DNA of 55,689 nucleotides from Gammaproteobacteria bacterium (GTDB lineage Bacteria; Pseudomonadota; Gammaproteobacteria; UBA6186; Azoamicaceae): NCBI GenBank assembly GCA_013286785.1, contig JABDFC010000004.1, positions 1 to 55,689 of the forward strand, read 5' to 3'. Shown piece by piece: positions 1 to 9,659 of this stretch (position 1 is its first letter; each line of letters starts with the position of its first letter). The notes under the pieces were generated by a model. It saw only the letters and a program-made list of their open reading frames with translations, ran no database searches and was not told where the DNA came from. The position numbers and the translations under genes were made by a program.

Positions 1-45
1 TACTCCACGTAAAAAAACTATTTTTCTATGAAATTTAAGGGGTGT

Positions 46-74
46 TTGCCTGTAGGTAAAGCTATACTTATTAA
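46..74 (+). promoter_or_regulatory. Candidate sigma-70 promoter of the giant kinase/GGDEF-EAL gene
   Basis: A TTGCCT -35-like box (46-51) is followed after 17 bases by TATTAA (69-74). This lies about 45 bases before the GTG start at 118. It is only a match to the consensus by eye. Confidence 0.35.
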
Positions 75-117
75 ATGAAATGCGCTTAATAATCATAATC
101 GACTGGAGATTGAGAAA

Positions 118-3100
118 GTGCCTTTAATCAAGGGTTATACCATCCAAGAAATACTTCATCAAGGTAGAACCTTTACCGTATATCGTGGTATTAGAAATCT
201 CGATCAACAAAAGGTAATCTTAAAAATATGTCGACTCGAAAATCCTTCCCCTCATGAATTGGCAAGTTTAAAACATGAATATCAAATTTTAAAACAACTA
301 GAAATCCCTCAAATTCTTCGCGTTTATGATCTGATTCAGGACCAGCATCAATTAATTTTAATATTAGAAGATACCGGTTCAGAAACATTAGAACAATATT
401 TAGATAATAAACCCGTAGAACTAATTCTTTTTTTTAAAATCTCATTTCAGTTAGTAGATGCTTTATCTGCATTACACGTTAAAAATATTATTCATAAGGA
501 TATTAATCCAAGTAATATTTTGATCGACAGAAAAACCCTAGCCATAAAATTGGCAGACTTTAGCCTTTCTACTCAATTAAGTCAAGAACCACAAGAACTG
601 ATCCCTTTACGAGATTTAGAAGGAACACTCTCCTATATCTCACCTGAACAAACAGGACGCATGAACAGATCGATTGACTATAGAACTGATTTTTACTCAT
701 TAGGCATCACCTTTTACCAAATGCTGACTGGTGAATTACCATTTAAAGCTCATGATCCGCTTGAATTAATCCACAGCCACATAGCCCAAACACCCCCTTC
801 AATACATGAAGAAAATCCAAAAATACCTAAGCCAATTTCCGATATTATTGCAAAACTCTTGGCTAAAATTCCTGAAGAGCGCTACATCAGTACAGTTGGA
901 TTAAAAGATGATCTAAAGATTTGCGAGAATCAGTGGCATACCAAACATCGAATAGATTCATTTACACTTGGAAAAAGTGATGTACCTGATCACCTGACAA
1001 TTTCTCAAAAAATATATGCCCGTGAGAGAGAAATAAAAAAACTATTAGAGTCTTTTGAGAGAATAAGTAATGGGAAAAGAGAACTCTTGATTATTTCTGG
1101 TTATTCAGGTATTGGAAAAAGTTCTTTAGTAAAGGAAATACATAAACCAATTACCTATCAAAAAGGCTATATAGTTAAAGGCAAGTATGATCAACTGGAA
1201 CGTGGAACTCCCTATAGTGCATTTATTGAAGCTTTTCAGGAATTAATACGTCGTTTGTTATCGGAATCAGATGATGAGTTAACTAATCTCAAAGAATCTT
1301 TATTTAATGCTCTAGGAAACAATGGGCAGATCATTATTAATGTCATACCAGATGTTGCTCTGATCATAGGAGAACAACCTAATGTTTCCCTATTGCCCCC
1401 GGTTGAGTCACAAAATAGATTTACTTTGGTTTTTAAAAATTTTGTAAAAGCTTTAGCCAGAAGAAATCATCCTCTGGTTTTATTTTTAGATGATTTACAA
1501 TGGATTGACAATGCTTCTTTACAACTTTTAAAAAATTTACTATCCGATTCAGATCTTCACAATTTTTTATTAATCGGAGCCTATAGAAACAATAAAGTTT
1601 CTATTGATCACCCTCTGGTGGAAGCAATAGAATACCTAAAAAAAATGGATGTCTTTATTGAAGATCTTGTGTTGTCACCTTTTAAAGAGATCGATATTCA
1701 ACATCTACTGGCAGACAGCTTAAATACCACTTTGGATGAAGTAGAACCGCTAGCCAAATTGTTATTGAATAAAACTCATGGAAATCCATTTTTTATTAAT
1801 GAATTTTTAAAAAAACTCTATCACGATAAATTATTAGTATTTTCCTATGAAGATCATAAATGGAAATGGGATTTAGAGCATATTAATGATCAATCAATTA
1901 CTGACAACGTGGTCGATTTATTAGTAGATCGAATTCTTCACTTGCCAAAAGAATCCTGTAAACTACTCGAGTTGGCCGCCTGCATTGGCCATGTTTTTGA
2001 TCTAAATACTCTGTCCATAATTAGCGAATTACCTCTTACAAAAATTGCCGAATTTATATGGGAATCAATCCGAGAAAATCTCATTTCACCTGTAAATGAA
2101 GACTATAAATTACTAGAGGTAGTAGAGGAAGGAAAGCCATACACACTTGATAGAAAATTTAAGTTCCGCTTTGTTCACGACCGAATACAACAAGCAGCAT
2201 ACAAACTAATACCTGAAAAAATGAGGCCTCCTGTCCATTTGCAAATCGGTCGATTATTACTAAAGGAAAAGAAAAGTGCGAGAAACTTTGTAAAACAAGA
2301 TAAAGTTTTGTTTTCAATTCTAAACCATTTTAATCAAAGTATCTTCCTGGTACATGATGAAAAAGAAAGAAGAGAATTATCAGAGCTCAATTTATTGGCT
2401 GGAAAGAAGGCGAAAGCATCCGCTGCTTACAGTGCAGCTTTAACTTACCTTCAGTCTGGAATAAAACTTTTAAAAATTCACGATTGGGATAACGATTACA
2501 ATTTACTATTTGATTCATATCAAGAAATTGCTGAATGCTTGTTTTTCTTAAACAACTTGGATGAGGCAGAATATTACATTGATGAATTACTAATAAAATC
2601 AAGAGATAATTTTGACAAGGCTGAAATATATCTTTCTAAAATAAAGGCCTATGTTAATTTATCAAAACATGAGGAAGTAATTACGCTTTCCAGCACTGTC
2701 TTAAGTCTATTTAATTTTAATTTGCCTAAAAAACCATCTGTCCCACATATTCTAAAGGAAATATTGATTATCAAGTGGAAAAACAGAAAAAGAACAAATA
2801 GACAAATTATGAAACCATGCACCAACAAAAAAATATTAATGATTAGCCAAATTTTAACCACGGCATCTTCCTCAGCATATCAAATTAATCACAATTTATT
2901 TGCATATATCGCCGTTATATTACTACGTATTAATTTATCAGAAGGTTATACTCCCGAAACACCTCTAGCCTGTTTAGGCTATGCGATTATTCTCATATCT
3001 GAAATGAATCAAAGTGAAGAGGCATTTTATTTTGTTGATCTTGCAAAGGAATTAAAAAGCGAGCTTGGCAGCAAAACAACTTATGCCAGAAACAACTTTA

Positions 3101-5859
3101 TCACAGGTGCATTTATCAATCATTGGAAGCACCCTCTATCATCTTCGTTCGAATATCTGGAAAAAGGGTACCAATCTGGCATCGAAGAAGGCGACTTAGC
3201 ATATGCAAGTTATAGTAGACTCAAGGACTTAATATTATATTACCTAGGTAAACCCATTGCTGATGTCAGGGATAACGTTGAAAAATCAATCAATTTTTTA
3301 AAAAATATCGGCCACGATGACTTTTATCATTTTTTCTTACTTTTCAAGAAAATATTACAACTTCTAGAGGAAGACGACGCTGCCCTGGACTCTGAACTTC
3401 AAGTTATTTACGACAAAATGCATCATTTAAATAACAAAACAACCTTGGCATTTACTTATATTGTTTATTGTCAGTTATATTATATTCAAGGTGACTATGA
3501 AAAAGCATTAAAAATGTCACAAGAAGCAGCAAATCTTAGAGCTTTCATTAAAGGCGGATTCGACTCCGCGTTTGAACTATTATTTTATGGTTTATGCATA
3601 TCAAAGAAATACTCTACAGCAACAGAACACATTAAACTATACTATATTAGTGAACTAAAAAAAGTAAAAAACCAATTTAAAATATGGAGTTCGTGGTGTC
3701 CTGCCAATTATCTTCACGCCTACTTACTAATTTCAGCAGAAATTAATATGATACTGCATGGATTTACTAAAGAAACCGTTCAACTTTACAACCAAGCGAT
3801 TTATCATGCTCAGGAAAATCATTATATTCAGTTCTCTGCAATTGCAAATGAATGTGCAGCATCTCTTTGCTTTCAATCGCAAAATCCTCTTTTTGCTAAA
3901 GTTTATCTCCAAAATTCTCATTACGCTTATCAACAATGGGGGGCAACGGCAAAATGTAAATTATTGGAAATGCAATACCCTGATAGCTTACAAACACGAC
4001 CGTCTATTGGAAATCATAAAGAAACCTCAACTCCGGCAATTGATATGTTGACTAGTAACATAGATGTTTTATCAATTTTTAAAGCGACCCAGGCAATATC
4101 TGGCGAAATCCAACTAAATAAATTATTGCAAAAACTAATGCATATTTTATTACAGAATGCTGGAGCACAAAGAGTTATATTGTTAGTCAAAGAAAACAAT
4201 GTCTGGTACTCTGAAGCCGAAGGTACGCTTATGGCTCAGAAAATATCATTGTCACAAGTTGAATCAATTCAAAATCGTTCCGACATTCCTTTATCATTAA
4301 TCAGTTATGTTCAAAGAACGAAAGAACCTTTGTTAATTAGGACAGCCAGGGAACTTGAACCTTACTATTCCGGAGATTCTTATCTTTCCAATATCAAACC
4401 ACAATCCATTTTACTTCTCCCTGTTTTTCATCAAGGTGTATTGCGCAGTCTTCTCTATCTTGAAAATAGAGATACGAGTCACGCTTTTACTGCAACCCAC
4501 ATCCAAACCATAAAATTGCTGGCATCCCAAGCAGCAATTTCATTAGAAAATGCCAGGCTGTATTATCAAGCAACTCACGATCCCTTAACCGGTCTCGCCA
4601 ATCGTAATTTATTGTATCAAATATTTGATCATACTATATCTAAAGCAAAACGAGAGAATAAGAACATTGGAATTATGTTTTTAGATCTGGATGGATTTAA
4701 AAAGATTAATGATACTTTAGGGCATGAAATCGGTGACAAAACCCTTGTTTCATTTTCCAAAAAACTGAAGTTGTGTTTGCGGGAAGAAGACTTGGCTGCA
4801 CGTTTAGGTGGAGACGAATTTATCGTTATGCTCGAAGATGCCACCATCAGCAAAACAGTATTGGTCGCAGAAAGAATTCTTAAAAGCTTAACTGAACCCA
4901 TTGAGATTCAACAGCATAAATTATACATCTCTTCAAGTATTGGGATTAGTATGTACCCAAATGATGGGAAAGATATCCAGGAATTATTAAAACAAGCCGA
5001 CATAGCGCTCTATAACGCAAAAGCGACTGGTAGAGGGCATTATCAGTTCTACAAGCCAGAACTTAATCAGCAGATCCAGGAAGAAAATGCTCAAGAAATT
5101 GAATTGCGAGGAGCATTAGAAAAGAATGAATTGTCCTTGCACTTTCAACCAACTTTCAAGAGTTCTAGCCATAATGTTTCTTATCTAGAGGCCTTAATTC
5201 GTTGGGAACACCCTACTAAAGGTTTTATTCCACCCAAAGACTTTATTCCTCTTGCTGAAAAAACTGGTCTGATTTTACCCATAGGGGAATGGGTATTAAA
5301 AACTGCCTGTTATCAAATCAAGAAATGGCAGTCGATGAATCTTCAGGTTTTTCCCGTTGCAGTTAATATTTCTGGATTACAGTTCCAAAAGCAAGAAGTG
5401 AACAAAGTCATCGAAAAACTAATTATAGAAACGCAAATTGATCCTTCCTATTTAGAGCTGGAATTTACGGAAAGTGTTTTTATTGAACAAACGGATAAAA
5501 TCATTGCGGACATGGAAGCCGTGAAAAAATTGGGGGTTAAATTGGCAATAGATGACTTTGGTACATATTATTCAAGCTTATCTTATTTAAAACGATTTTC
5601 TGTTGATAAAATTAAAATTGACCAATCTTTTGTTAAAGGAATTGAGAAAAATGAAGATGATCGCGCTCTCATTATTGCAATCATTACGATTGCCCATGGC
5701 TTAAAACTTCAAGTCATCGCGGAAGGTGTCGAAACCAAGGAGCAACTTACTTTCTTGGAACAACAGGGAGTGGATGAGTTACAGGGATATTACCTCGAAA
5801 AACCCATGAGTACAGACGCTTGCACAGCATTTCTCAAGCATTCCGATCATAAACATTAA
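118..5859 (+). CDS. Ser/Thr kinase - AAA ATPase - GAF - GGDEF - EAL signalling protein
   Basis: A 1913-residue multidomain protein. Residues about 8-270 form a Hanks-type kinase: the catalytic loop is HKDINPSN (D128), and the usual DFG is DFS. An ATPase follows with Walker A GYSGIGKSS (328-336) and Walker B LFLDDLQW (DD 458-459). A long helical, probably TPR-like stretch runs to about 1300. GAF covers about 1314-1480. GGDEF is intact at about 1564-1568 with an RxxD inhibitory site (REED) five residues before it. In EAL (E1691) the metal and catalytic Asn, Glu, DD (1812-1813), Lys and Glu positions are visible, but loop 6 reads DFGTYYSS rather than DFGTGYSS. The kinase-ATPase-GAF front end resembles proteins that usually end in a histidine kinase; here the output is c-di-GMP synthesis and/or breakdown. 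The start is GTG with GGAG upstream. No membrane segment is obvious, so it is probably cytoplasmic. Which of the two c-di-GMP activities dominates cannot be told. Confidence 0.9.
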   Translation: MPLIKGYTIQEILHQGRTFTVYRGIRNLDQQKVILKICRLENPSPHELASLKHEYQILKQLEIPQILRVYDLIQDQHQLILILEDTGSETLEQYLDNKPVELILFFKISFQLVDALSALHVKNIIHKDINPSNILIDRKTLAIKLADFSLSTQLSQEPQELIPLRDLEGTLSYISPEQTGRMNRSIDYRTDFYSLGITFYQMLTGELPFKAHDPLELIHSHIAQTPPSIHEENPKIPKPISDIIAKLLAKIPEERYISTVGLKDDLKICENQWHTKHRIDSFTLGKSDVPDHLTISQKIYAREREIKKLLESFERISNGKRELLIISGYSGIGKSSLVKEIHKPITYQKGYIVKGKYDQLERGTPYSAFIEAFQELIRRLLSESDDELTNLKESLFNALGNNGQIIINVIPDVALIIGEQPNVSLLPPVESQNRFTLVFKNFVKALARRNHPLVLFLDDLQWIDNASLQLLKNLLSDSDLHNFLLIGAYRNNKVSIDHPLVEAIEYLKKMDVFIEDLVLSPFKEIDIQHLLADSLNTTLDEVEPLAKLLLNKTHGNPFFINEFLKKLYHDKLLVFSYEDHKWKWDLEHINDQSITDNVVDLLVDRILHLPKESCKLLELAACIGHVFDLNTLSIISELPLTKIAEFIWESIRENLISPVNEDYKLLEVVEEGKPYTLDRKFKFRFVHDRIQQAAYKLIPEKMRPPVHLQIGRLLLKEKKSARNFVKQDKVLFSILNHFNQSIFLVHDEKERRELSELNLLAGKKAKASAAYSAALTYLQSGIKLLKIHDWDNDYNLLFDSYQEIAECLFFLNNLDEAEYYIDELLIKSRDNFDKAEIYLSKIKAYVNLSKHEEVITLSSTVLSLFNFNLPKKPSVPHILKEILIIKWKNRKRTNRQIMKPCTNKKILMISQILTTASSSAYQINHNLFAYIAVILLRINLSEGYTPETPLACLGYAIILISEMNQSEEAFYFVDLAKELKSELGSKTTYARNNFITGAFINHWKHPLSSSFEYLEKGYQSGIEEGDLAYASYSRLKDLILYYLGKPIADVRDNVEKSINFLKNIGHDDFYHFFLLFKKILQLLEEDDAALDSELQVIYDKMHHLNNKTTLAFTYIVYCQLYYIQGDYEKALKMSQEAANLRAFIKGGFDSAFELLFYGLCISKKYSTATEHIKLYYISELKKVKNQFKIWSSWCPANYLHAYLLISAEINMILHGFTKETVQLYNQAIYHAQENHYIQFSAIANECAASLCFQSQNPLFAKVYLQNSHYAYQQWGATAKCKLLEMQYPDSLQTRPSIGNHKETSTPAIDMLTSNIDVLSIFKATQAISGEIQLNKLLQKLMHILLQNAGAQRVILLVKENNVWYSEAEGTLMAQKISLSQVESIQNRSDIPLSLISYVQRTKEPLLIRTARELEPYYSGDSYLSNIKPQSILLLPVFHQGVLRSLLYLENRDTSHAFTATHIQTIKLLASQAAISLENARLYYQATHDPLTGLANRNLLYQIFDHTISKAKRENKNIGIMFLDLDGFKKINDTLGHEIGDKTLVSFSKKLKLCLREEDLAARLGGDEFIVMLEDATISKTVLVAERILKSLTEPIEIQQHKLYISSSIGISMYPNDGKDIQELLKQADIALYNAKATGRGHYQFYKPELNQQIQEENAQEIELRGALEKNELSLHFQPTFKSSSHNVSYLEALIRWEHPTKGFIPPKDFIPLAEKTGLILPIGEWVLKTACYQIKKWQSMNLQVFPVAVNISGLQFQKQEVNKVIEKLIIETQIDPSYLELEFTESVFIEQTDKIIADMEAVKKLGVKLAIDDFGTYYSSLSYLKRFSVDKIKIDQSFVKGIEKNEDDRALIIAIITIAHGLKLQVIAEGVETKEQLTFLEQQGVDELQGYYLEKPMSTDACTAFLKHSDHKH

Positions 5860-5930
5860 ATGACTCACCGAAATTTGTAGAGATTCTTCAGTATAGAGAC
5901 AGGACTTCATAGTTTTAGTATCCTGACTGG

Positions 5931-5974
5931 TTTGGATTAGACACACTAACCCTGCCCAATGTGGGTAATCCAAA
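5931..5974. repeat. Short inverted repeat downstream of the giant gene
   Basis: Perfect 9-bp arms, TTTGGATTA (5931-5939) and TAATCCAAA (5966-5974), are separated by 26 bases. No T-tract follows, so it is not a clear terminator. The rest of 5860-6096 shows nothing recognisable. Confidence 0.3.
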
Positions 5975-6096
5975 ATGCTGTCAGATTTGAAAGGATATAC
6001 ACCTAATAGACCCTGAGATTATTTTTTTGACAAAAGATCGAGAATTATCTTATGCTACCAACATTCAACATAATCTTAACAGTAGAGAGTGACTGT

Positions 6097-6222
6097 ATGA
6101 CTCTTATGATTAAATCCCGCATGTCATCCTTAGAACCTTCACCCATAGAAGGCTCATTGCCACTTCAGGCATCGTTTCCTTTTGTCCGATCACTCAAATC
6201 CACACTAAAACCCAAGCGCTAA
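6097..6222 (+). CDS. Possible 41-residue small protein
   Basis: A short ATG frame encodes 41 residues starting MTLMIKSRMSS and ending STLKPKR. It has a purine-rich AGAGAG stretch about 8 bases upstream, and its stop lies inside a small hairpin followed by eight T. It is not recognised. It has no signal peptide or membrane segment and it ends basic. It could be a small protein, a leader peptide for the downstream permease, or chance. Support is only the start-site context and the terminator placement. Confidence 0.25.
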   Translation: MTLMIKSRMSSLEPSPIEGSLPLQASFPFVRSLKSTLKPKR

Positions 6223-6241
6223 GCGCGCTATGATTTTTTTT
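6215..6241 (+). terminator. Weak intrinsic terminator
   Basis: AGCGC (6215-6219) and GCGCT (6225-6229) pair across a 5-base loop, followed within a few bases by a run of eight T (6234-6241). The stem is only 5 bp, so its strength is doubtful. Confidence 0.35.
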
Positions 6242-6330
6242 CAATTCAATTAAATTTTTTTGTCCAATAACATTCTCTGTTCAACAGAGCGGTTATCTGT
6301 GACTGATCAGCATCAAGTGGGAGTTTTTCA

Positions 6331-7647
6331 ATGCAATCTCAGAGAAAAATGGGTTTTTGGGCGGTGACATCACTGGTCGCAGGCAGTCAAATTGGATCGG
6401 GGATCTTCTTACTACCCGCCAGCCTTTCTGTTTACGGAACTCTTGGCTTGGCCAGCTGGATTATCACTGCCGGAGGCGCACTACTATTAGCGTTAGTCTT
6501 TGCTCGTCTTGCGGCTGAAATCCCTAAAACCGGTGGCCCTCATACCTTTATTGAAGCTGCCTTTGGCAAGACCCTGGGGTTTTTCTCTGCCTGGACTTAT
6601 TGGGTCATTTCCTGGCTAAGCACACCGATGGTTGTTATTTCAGTGGTAGGCTATTTAAGCCCGCTCTTGGGCCAGACAAGCCCCCTTTTCAACTTAATGC
6701 TAGAAATCGCAATCTTGCTTTGTATCACCGTCTTAAATTTATCTGGGGTACGCTCAGCAGGACGAGTGGAGCTGGTTTTTACACTTTTAAAGCTCCTGCC
6801 ACTGATTATTGTTCCTTTAGCCGGACTTTTTTTCATTCAAAAACAACATTTTATTCCTGTTAATCCCACCCATGATTCAACGCTTGGTGTATTGAATGCG
6901 GCGGCCTTACTCACCTTGTGGGGATTCATTGGGGTTGAATCGGCAACCACTCCCAGTGAATCGGTGCTAAACCCAAAGAAGACCATACCAAGAGCCATCA
7001 TCACGGGTACTCTGATTGTCGCATTGGTCTATATTCTTGCAAGCTTTGTCATTATGGGTGTTGTGCCCCGGGAAATTTTATCTCATTCTAAAGCTCCTTT
7101 TGCAGAAGCTGCCCAGATTATTTTTGGCGGGAGCTGGTACCTGATTATTTCAATTGCTGCTTCAATCGTTTGCTTAGGTACTTTAAATGCATGGGTCTTA
7201 ACCAGCGGTCAAATTGCATTGGGAGCCGCATATGATGGGCATCTTCCAAAATTATTTGCGCTAAAAAATGCCAATGACGCTCCCAAGTGGGGACTGATTA
7301 TCTCATCCCTGGGGATGATCCCCATTCTAATCGTCACACTGGAACAAGATTTGATCTCTCAAGTTAATCAGATCATCGATGTTTCTGTCACAGCATTTCT
7401 CTTTATCTATACACTATCAGTCTTGAGCTATTTGAAACTGTTTTGGCAAGGCCGTTCTCATCGTCGTCTCACTAAACTCGAACTTTCCATTGGAATTGGC
7501 GCTCTTATTTTTTGTGGATGGGCTTTGATTTCATCCGGCGTTAAAATGGTCAGTTTTTCTGCCCTAATTACACTTTCGGGCGTTCCGATTTATTTCTGGA
7601 ATAAAAGAAAATTGCCGGTCATGACTTATGCCATAAAGTCAAAATAG
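6331..7647 (+). CDS. APC-family amino-acid permease (basic amino acid/polyamine antiporter type)
   Basis: A 438-residue inner-membrane transporter with about 12 hydrophobic segments. The N-terminal GSQIGSGIFLLPASL is the glycine-rich GSGI substrate-binding turn of APC carriers. The pattern through the first 120 residues, including the TGGP motif in TM2-3, is closest to the AdiC/PotE/YjeH branch. The substrate cannot be assigned from sequence alone. The ATG has GGGAG about 8 bases upstream. Its 3' end overlaps the convergent response-regulator gene by 29 bases, so transcripts of the two would be antisense at their ends. Confidence 0.85.
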   Translation: MQSQRKMGFWAVTSLVAGSQIGSGIFLLPASLSVYGTLGLASWIITAGGALLLALVFARLAAEIPKTGGPHTFIEAAFGKTLGFFSAWTYWVISWLSTPMVVISVVGYLSPLLGQTSPLFNLMLEIAILLCITVLNLSGVRSAGRVELVFTLLKLLPLIIVPLAGLFFIQKQHFIPVNPTHDSTLGVLNAAALLTLWGFIGVESATTPSESVLNPKKTIPRAIITGTLIVALVYILASFVIMGVVPREILSHSKAPFAEAAQIIFGGSWYLIISIAASIVCLGTLNAWVLTSGQIALGAAYDGHLPKLFALKNANDAPKWGLIISSLGMIPILIVTLEQDLISQVNQIIDVSVTAFLFIYTLSVLSYLKLFWQGRSHRRLTKLELSIGIGALIFCGWALISSGVKMVSFSALITLSGVPIYFWNKRKLPVMTYAIKSK

Positions 7648-8806
7648 TTACATCATCTGGTAAGACTTTCTTATTTTGTAAGCCGAGACGATCAATAAAA
7701 TATTCAATTTTTGCATCGCCCTCAGAAACCATCGATAACAACAATGCTTCTTTGGAAGCCATATCTTTCTCAGGTAGAATTTCTGCAATTCCATCTGAAA
7801 ACATCATGAGTTTTACCTTGGGTTGCAGGTCAATTTCATGTCGAGTATACACTGCTTGTTTCATAATCCCAACGGGAAACCCTTCGCCTTCTAAAAATCG
7901 CGCTTTGCCATCTTCTAAAAGAACGGGGTTCGGGTAATGGCCACCGATGCTATAAGACAATTTGTTCTCTATCCAATCGATAACACCATAGACCATGGTT
8001 AAATATTTCCCCAAATGTGCAGAATAGATTTCTGTTCCGAGGTAGGCAAGCACTTTTTCAGGTTCTACTATCATGCTATCGTGATGCGCCTCATAACGAC
8101 TTAAAACTTGCGCCATAATGCTTTTCAATAGGACCGTCACGAATGCGGATGAAGCTCCATGACCAGACACATCTGCAATATAAAAACCAAACTGCTTATC
8201 ATTGATCTTAAAGTAATCTACGAAGTCGCCACTTAAAAATAAAGAAGGAGCGATATTGTGATTAAAATGATACTGCCCAAACTCCATCCCTTGTTCTGGC
8301 AGCAAGCGCATCTGTACACTTCGACCCGCTTCCTGATCTTGTTCTAAAATATCCAAGCTCTTTTTTAAGGCTTGATTGGCACTTTCTAATTCACGGCGAT
8401 AAATTTTATTTTCTTCGATTAAACGAGAGCGCTCTAATACCCGGCAAACAGCATGCTCTAAAACCGGTAATTGAGCGATTGGCTTGGTTAAATAATCCCA
8501 TGCACCAACCCGTAAAGCCTGTATCACGTCATCTAAACCACCCGCTTCCGAAATCACGACAATGGGTAATTCAACCGCTTCTTTAGTAATGGTTTTCAAC
8601 ACTTCCAAACCGCTTAATCCAGGAAGCTGTAAGTCGTTGATCACGACTTCTGGTTTTTCTGATCGAAATATTTCTAATCCTTTCTCACCATTTTCTGCTT
8701 CGATCATCGTGAAACCACTGTCTTCAAAATAATCTTTAACATTCCGGCGAAATTCAGCATCATCATCGATGATTAAAATTTTCGCAGTGAGGGGTAATTG
8801 CATCAT
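7619..8806 (-). CDS. Response regulator with PP2C/SpoIIE-type phosphatase output (RssB/RsbU-like)
   Basis: A 395-residue protein. The receiver domain spans about 8-125, with acidic pocket IIDDD (14-16), phospho-acceptor D58 in INDLQLPG, and the conserved Lys in LTKP. A coiled-coil-like linker (about 125-165) leads to a PPM/SpoIIE phosphatase domain with the metal-binding Asp motifs SGDFVDYF, ADVSGHG and MFSDGIAE. Such proteins usually dephosphorylate an anti-anti-sigma factor or act as RssB-type sigma-S adaptors. The acidic metal ligands look intact, which favours an active phosphatase over the degenerate E. coli RssB form. It begins 6 bases after mlaA, so the two are probably cotranscribed. 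No STAS partner gene is adjacent. Confidence 0.85.
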   Translation of the reverse strand: MMQLPLTAKILIIDDDAEFRRNVKDYFEDSGFTMIEAENGEKGLEIFRSEKPEVVINDLQLPGLSGLEVLKTITKEAVELPIVVISEAGGLDDVIQALRVGAWDYLTKPIAQLPVLEHAVCRVLERSRLIEENKIYRRELESANQALKKSLDILEQDQEAGRSVQMRLLPEQGMEFGQYHFNHNIAPSLFLSGDFVDYFKINDKQFGFYIADVSGHGASSAFVTVLLKSIMAQVLSRYEAHHDSMIVEPEKVLAYLGTEIYSAHLGKYLTMVYGVIDWIENKLSYSIGGHYPNPVLLEDGKARFLEGEGFPVGIMKQAVYTRHEIDLQPKVKLMMFSDGIAEILPEKDMASKEALLLSMVSEGDAKIEYFIDRLGLQNKKVLPDDVTILTLWHKS

Positions 8807-8812
8807 AAAATT

Positions 8813-9553
8813 TTATTCAGGAGGACCTTCTAACTTGGTTTCTCGATCAGACACACTCTCTTCTTTTTTGTCTTGATTGCCATTGATCTGGAATTGACGG
8901 TGCTGCAGGTATGCGTCACGCACAAAGATATATTCATCGACTGCTTCGTCAATGGCTGGTTCCGCTTTAAGCAATGAAGCACGCGTATCGATATAATACA
9001 GCCCCAATAAACGATTTCTCCATTTTACCGACTTCAAATGTGCCGGAATACCCATATAATAAGTCGCAACTTTACCAAAACCATCCCGAACTGTACTGGG
9101 CCCGAACAACGGTAAGACTACGTAAGTCGTATCTGTGTAACCCCATTTCGCTAAAGTGATGCCAAAGTCTTGTGGGTGCCTTGCTATCCCCCCTTTTTCG
9201 GCAACGTCAAAAAGCCCCCCGATGCCCCAAGTCGAATTCAATAAAAATCGAGCCGTGTCGGCGCGGGCTAAGGAAAATTGACCTTGAAGTAGGTCATTGG
9301 CAACATTGGGGACTTCACTTAAATTTTGAAAAAAATTTCCAACCATTTGTCGAACTGGTTTTGGCAAAACACCTTCATAGATCTGGGCAGCAGGCTTTGC
9401 AATATATCGATCGGCTTTTTTATTAAACGCATAAATTGCTCGGTTTAAACATTCAAATCGATCCGGGGCCCTAGTTTCGGCGCAGGCACTTAAGTGACAA
9501 AAAAGCGTCACTAAAACAAGGATTTTTACAGGTGGCCAAAGGTTTTTTATCAT
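8813..9553 (-). CDS. mlaA: MlaA (VacJ) outer-membrane phospholipid-retrieval lipoprotein
   Basis: A 246-residue MlaA-family lipoprotein. In other bacteria it removes mislocalised phospholipids from the outer leaflet of the outer membrane and passes them to MlaC/MlaFEDB, working in a complex with a trimeric porin. The signal peptide ends in lipobox LSAC with Cys24. The family core is clear (FECLNRAIYAFNKKADRYI, LNSTWGIGGLFDVA, DFGITLAKWG). The start chosen is ATG 9553; a longer frame to 9640 would begin upstream of the porin terminator and add residues ahead of the signal peptide. A porin gene lies immediately upstream on the same strand. No mlaBCDEF genes are in the window. Confidence 0.92.
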   Translation of the reverse strand: MIKNLWPPVKILVLVTLFCHLSACAETRAPDRFECLNRAIYAFNKKADRYIAKPAAQIYEGVLPKPVRQMVGNFFQNLSEVPNVANDLLQGQFSLARADTARFLLNSTWGIGGLFDVAEKGGIARHPQDFGITLAKWGYTDTTYVVLPLFGPSTVRDGFGKVATYYMGIPAHLKSVKWRNRLLGLYYIDTRASLLKAEPAIDEAVDEYIFVRDAYLQHRQFQINGNQDKKEESVSDRETKLEGPPE

Positions 9554-9599
9554 ATTTTCAGTGTATGTTAGGTTCCATAAATCTACCAGTTGTTTAGCC

Positions 9600-9629
9600 A
9601 AAAAAAATGCCCTACCAAGGTAGGGCATT
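9600..9629 (-). terminator. Intrinsic terminator of the upstream porin gene
   Basis: AATGCCCTACC (9606-9616) and GGTAGGGCATT (9619-9629) form a perfect 11-bp inverted repeat. On the minus strand it is followed directly by a run of eight T (plus-strand A, 9600-9607). It separates the porin from mlaA. Confidence 0.85.
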
Positions 9630-9659
9630 AACCTTATCACGTGTGTTCGTTAGGACAGC

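Noticed and set aside
9554-9640. N-terminal extension of MlaA
   Set aside because: It would place the start in front of the porin terminator and put residues ahead of the lipoprotein signal peptide.
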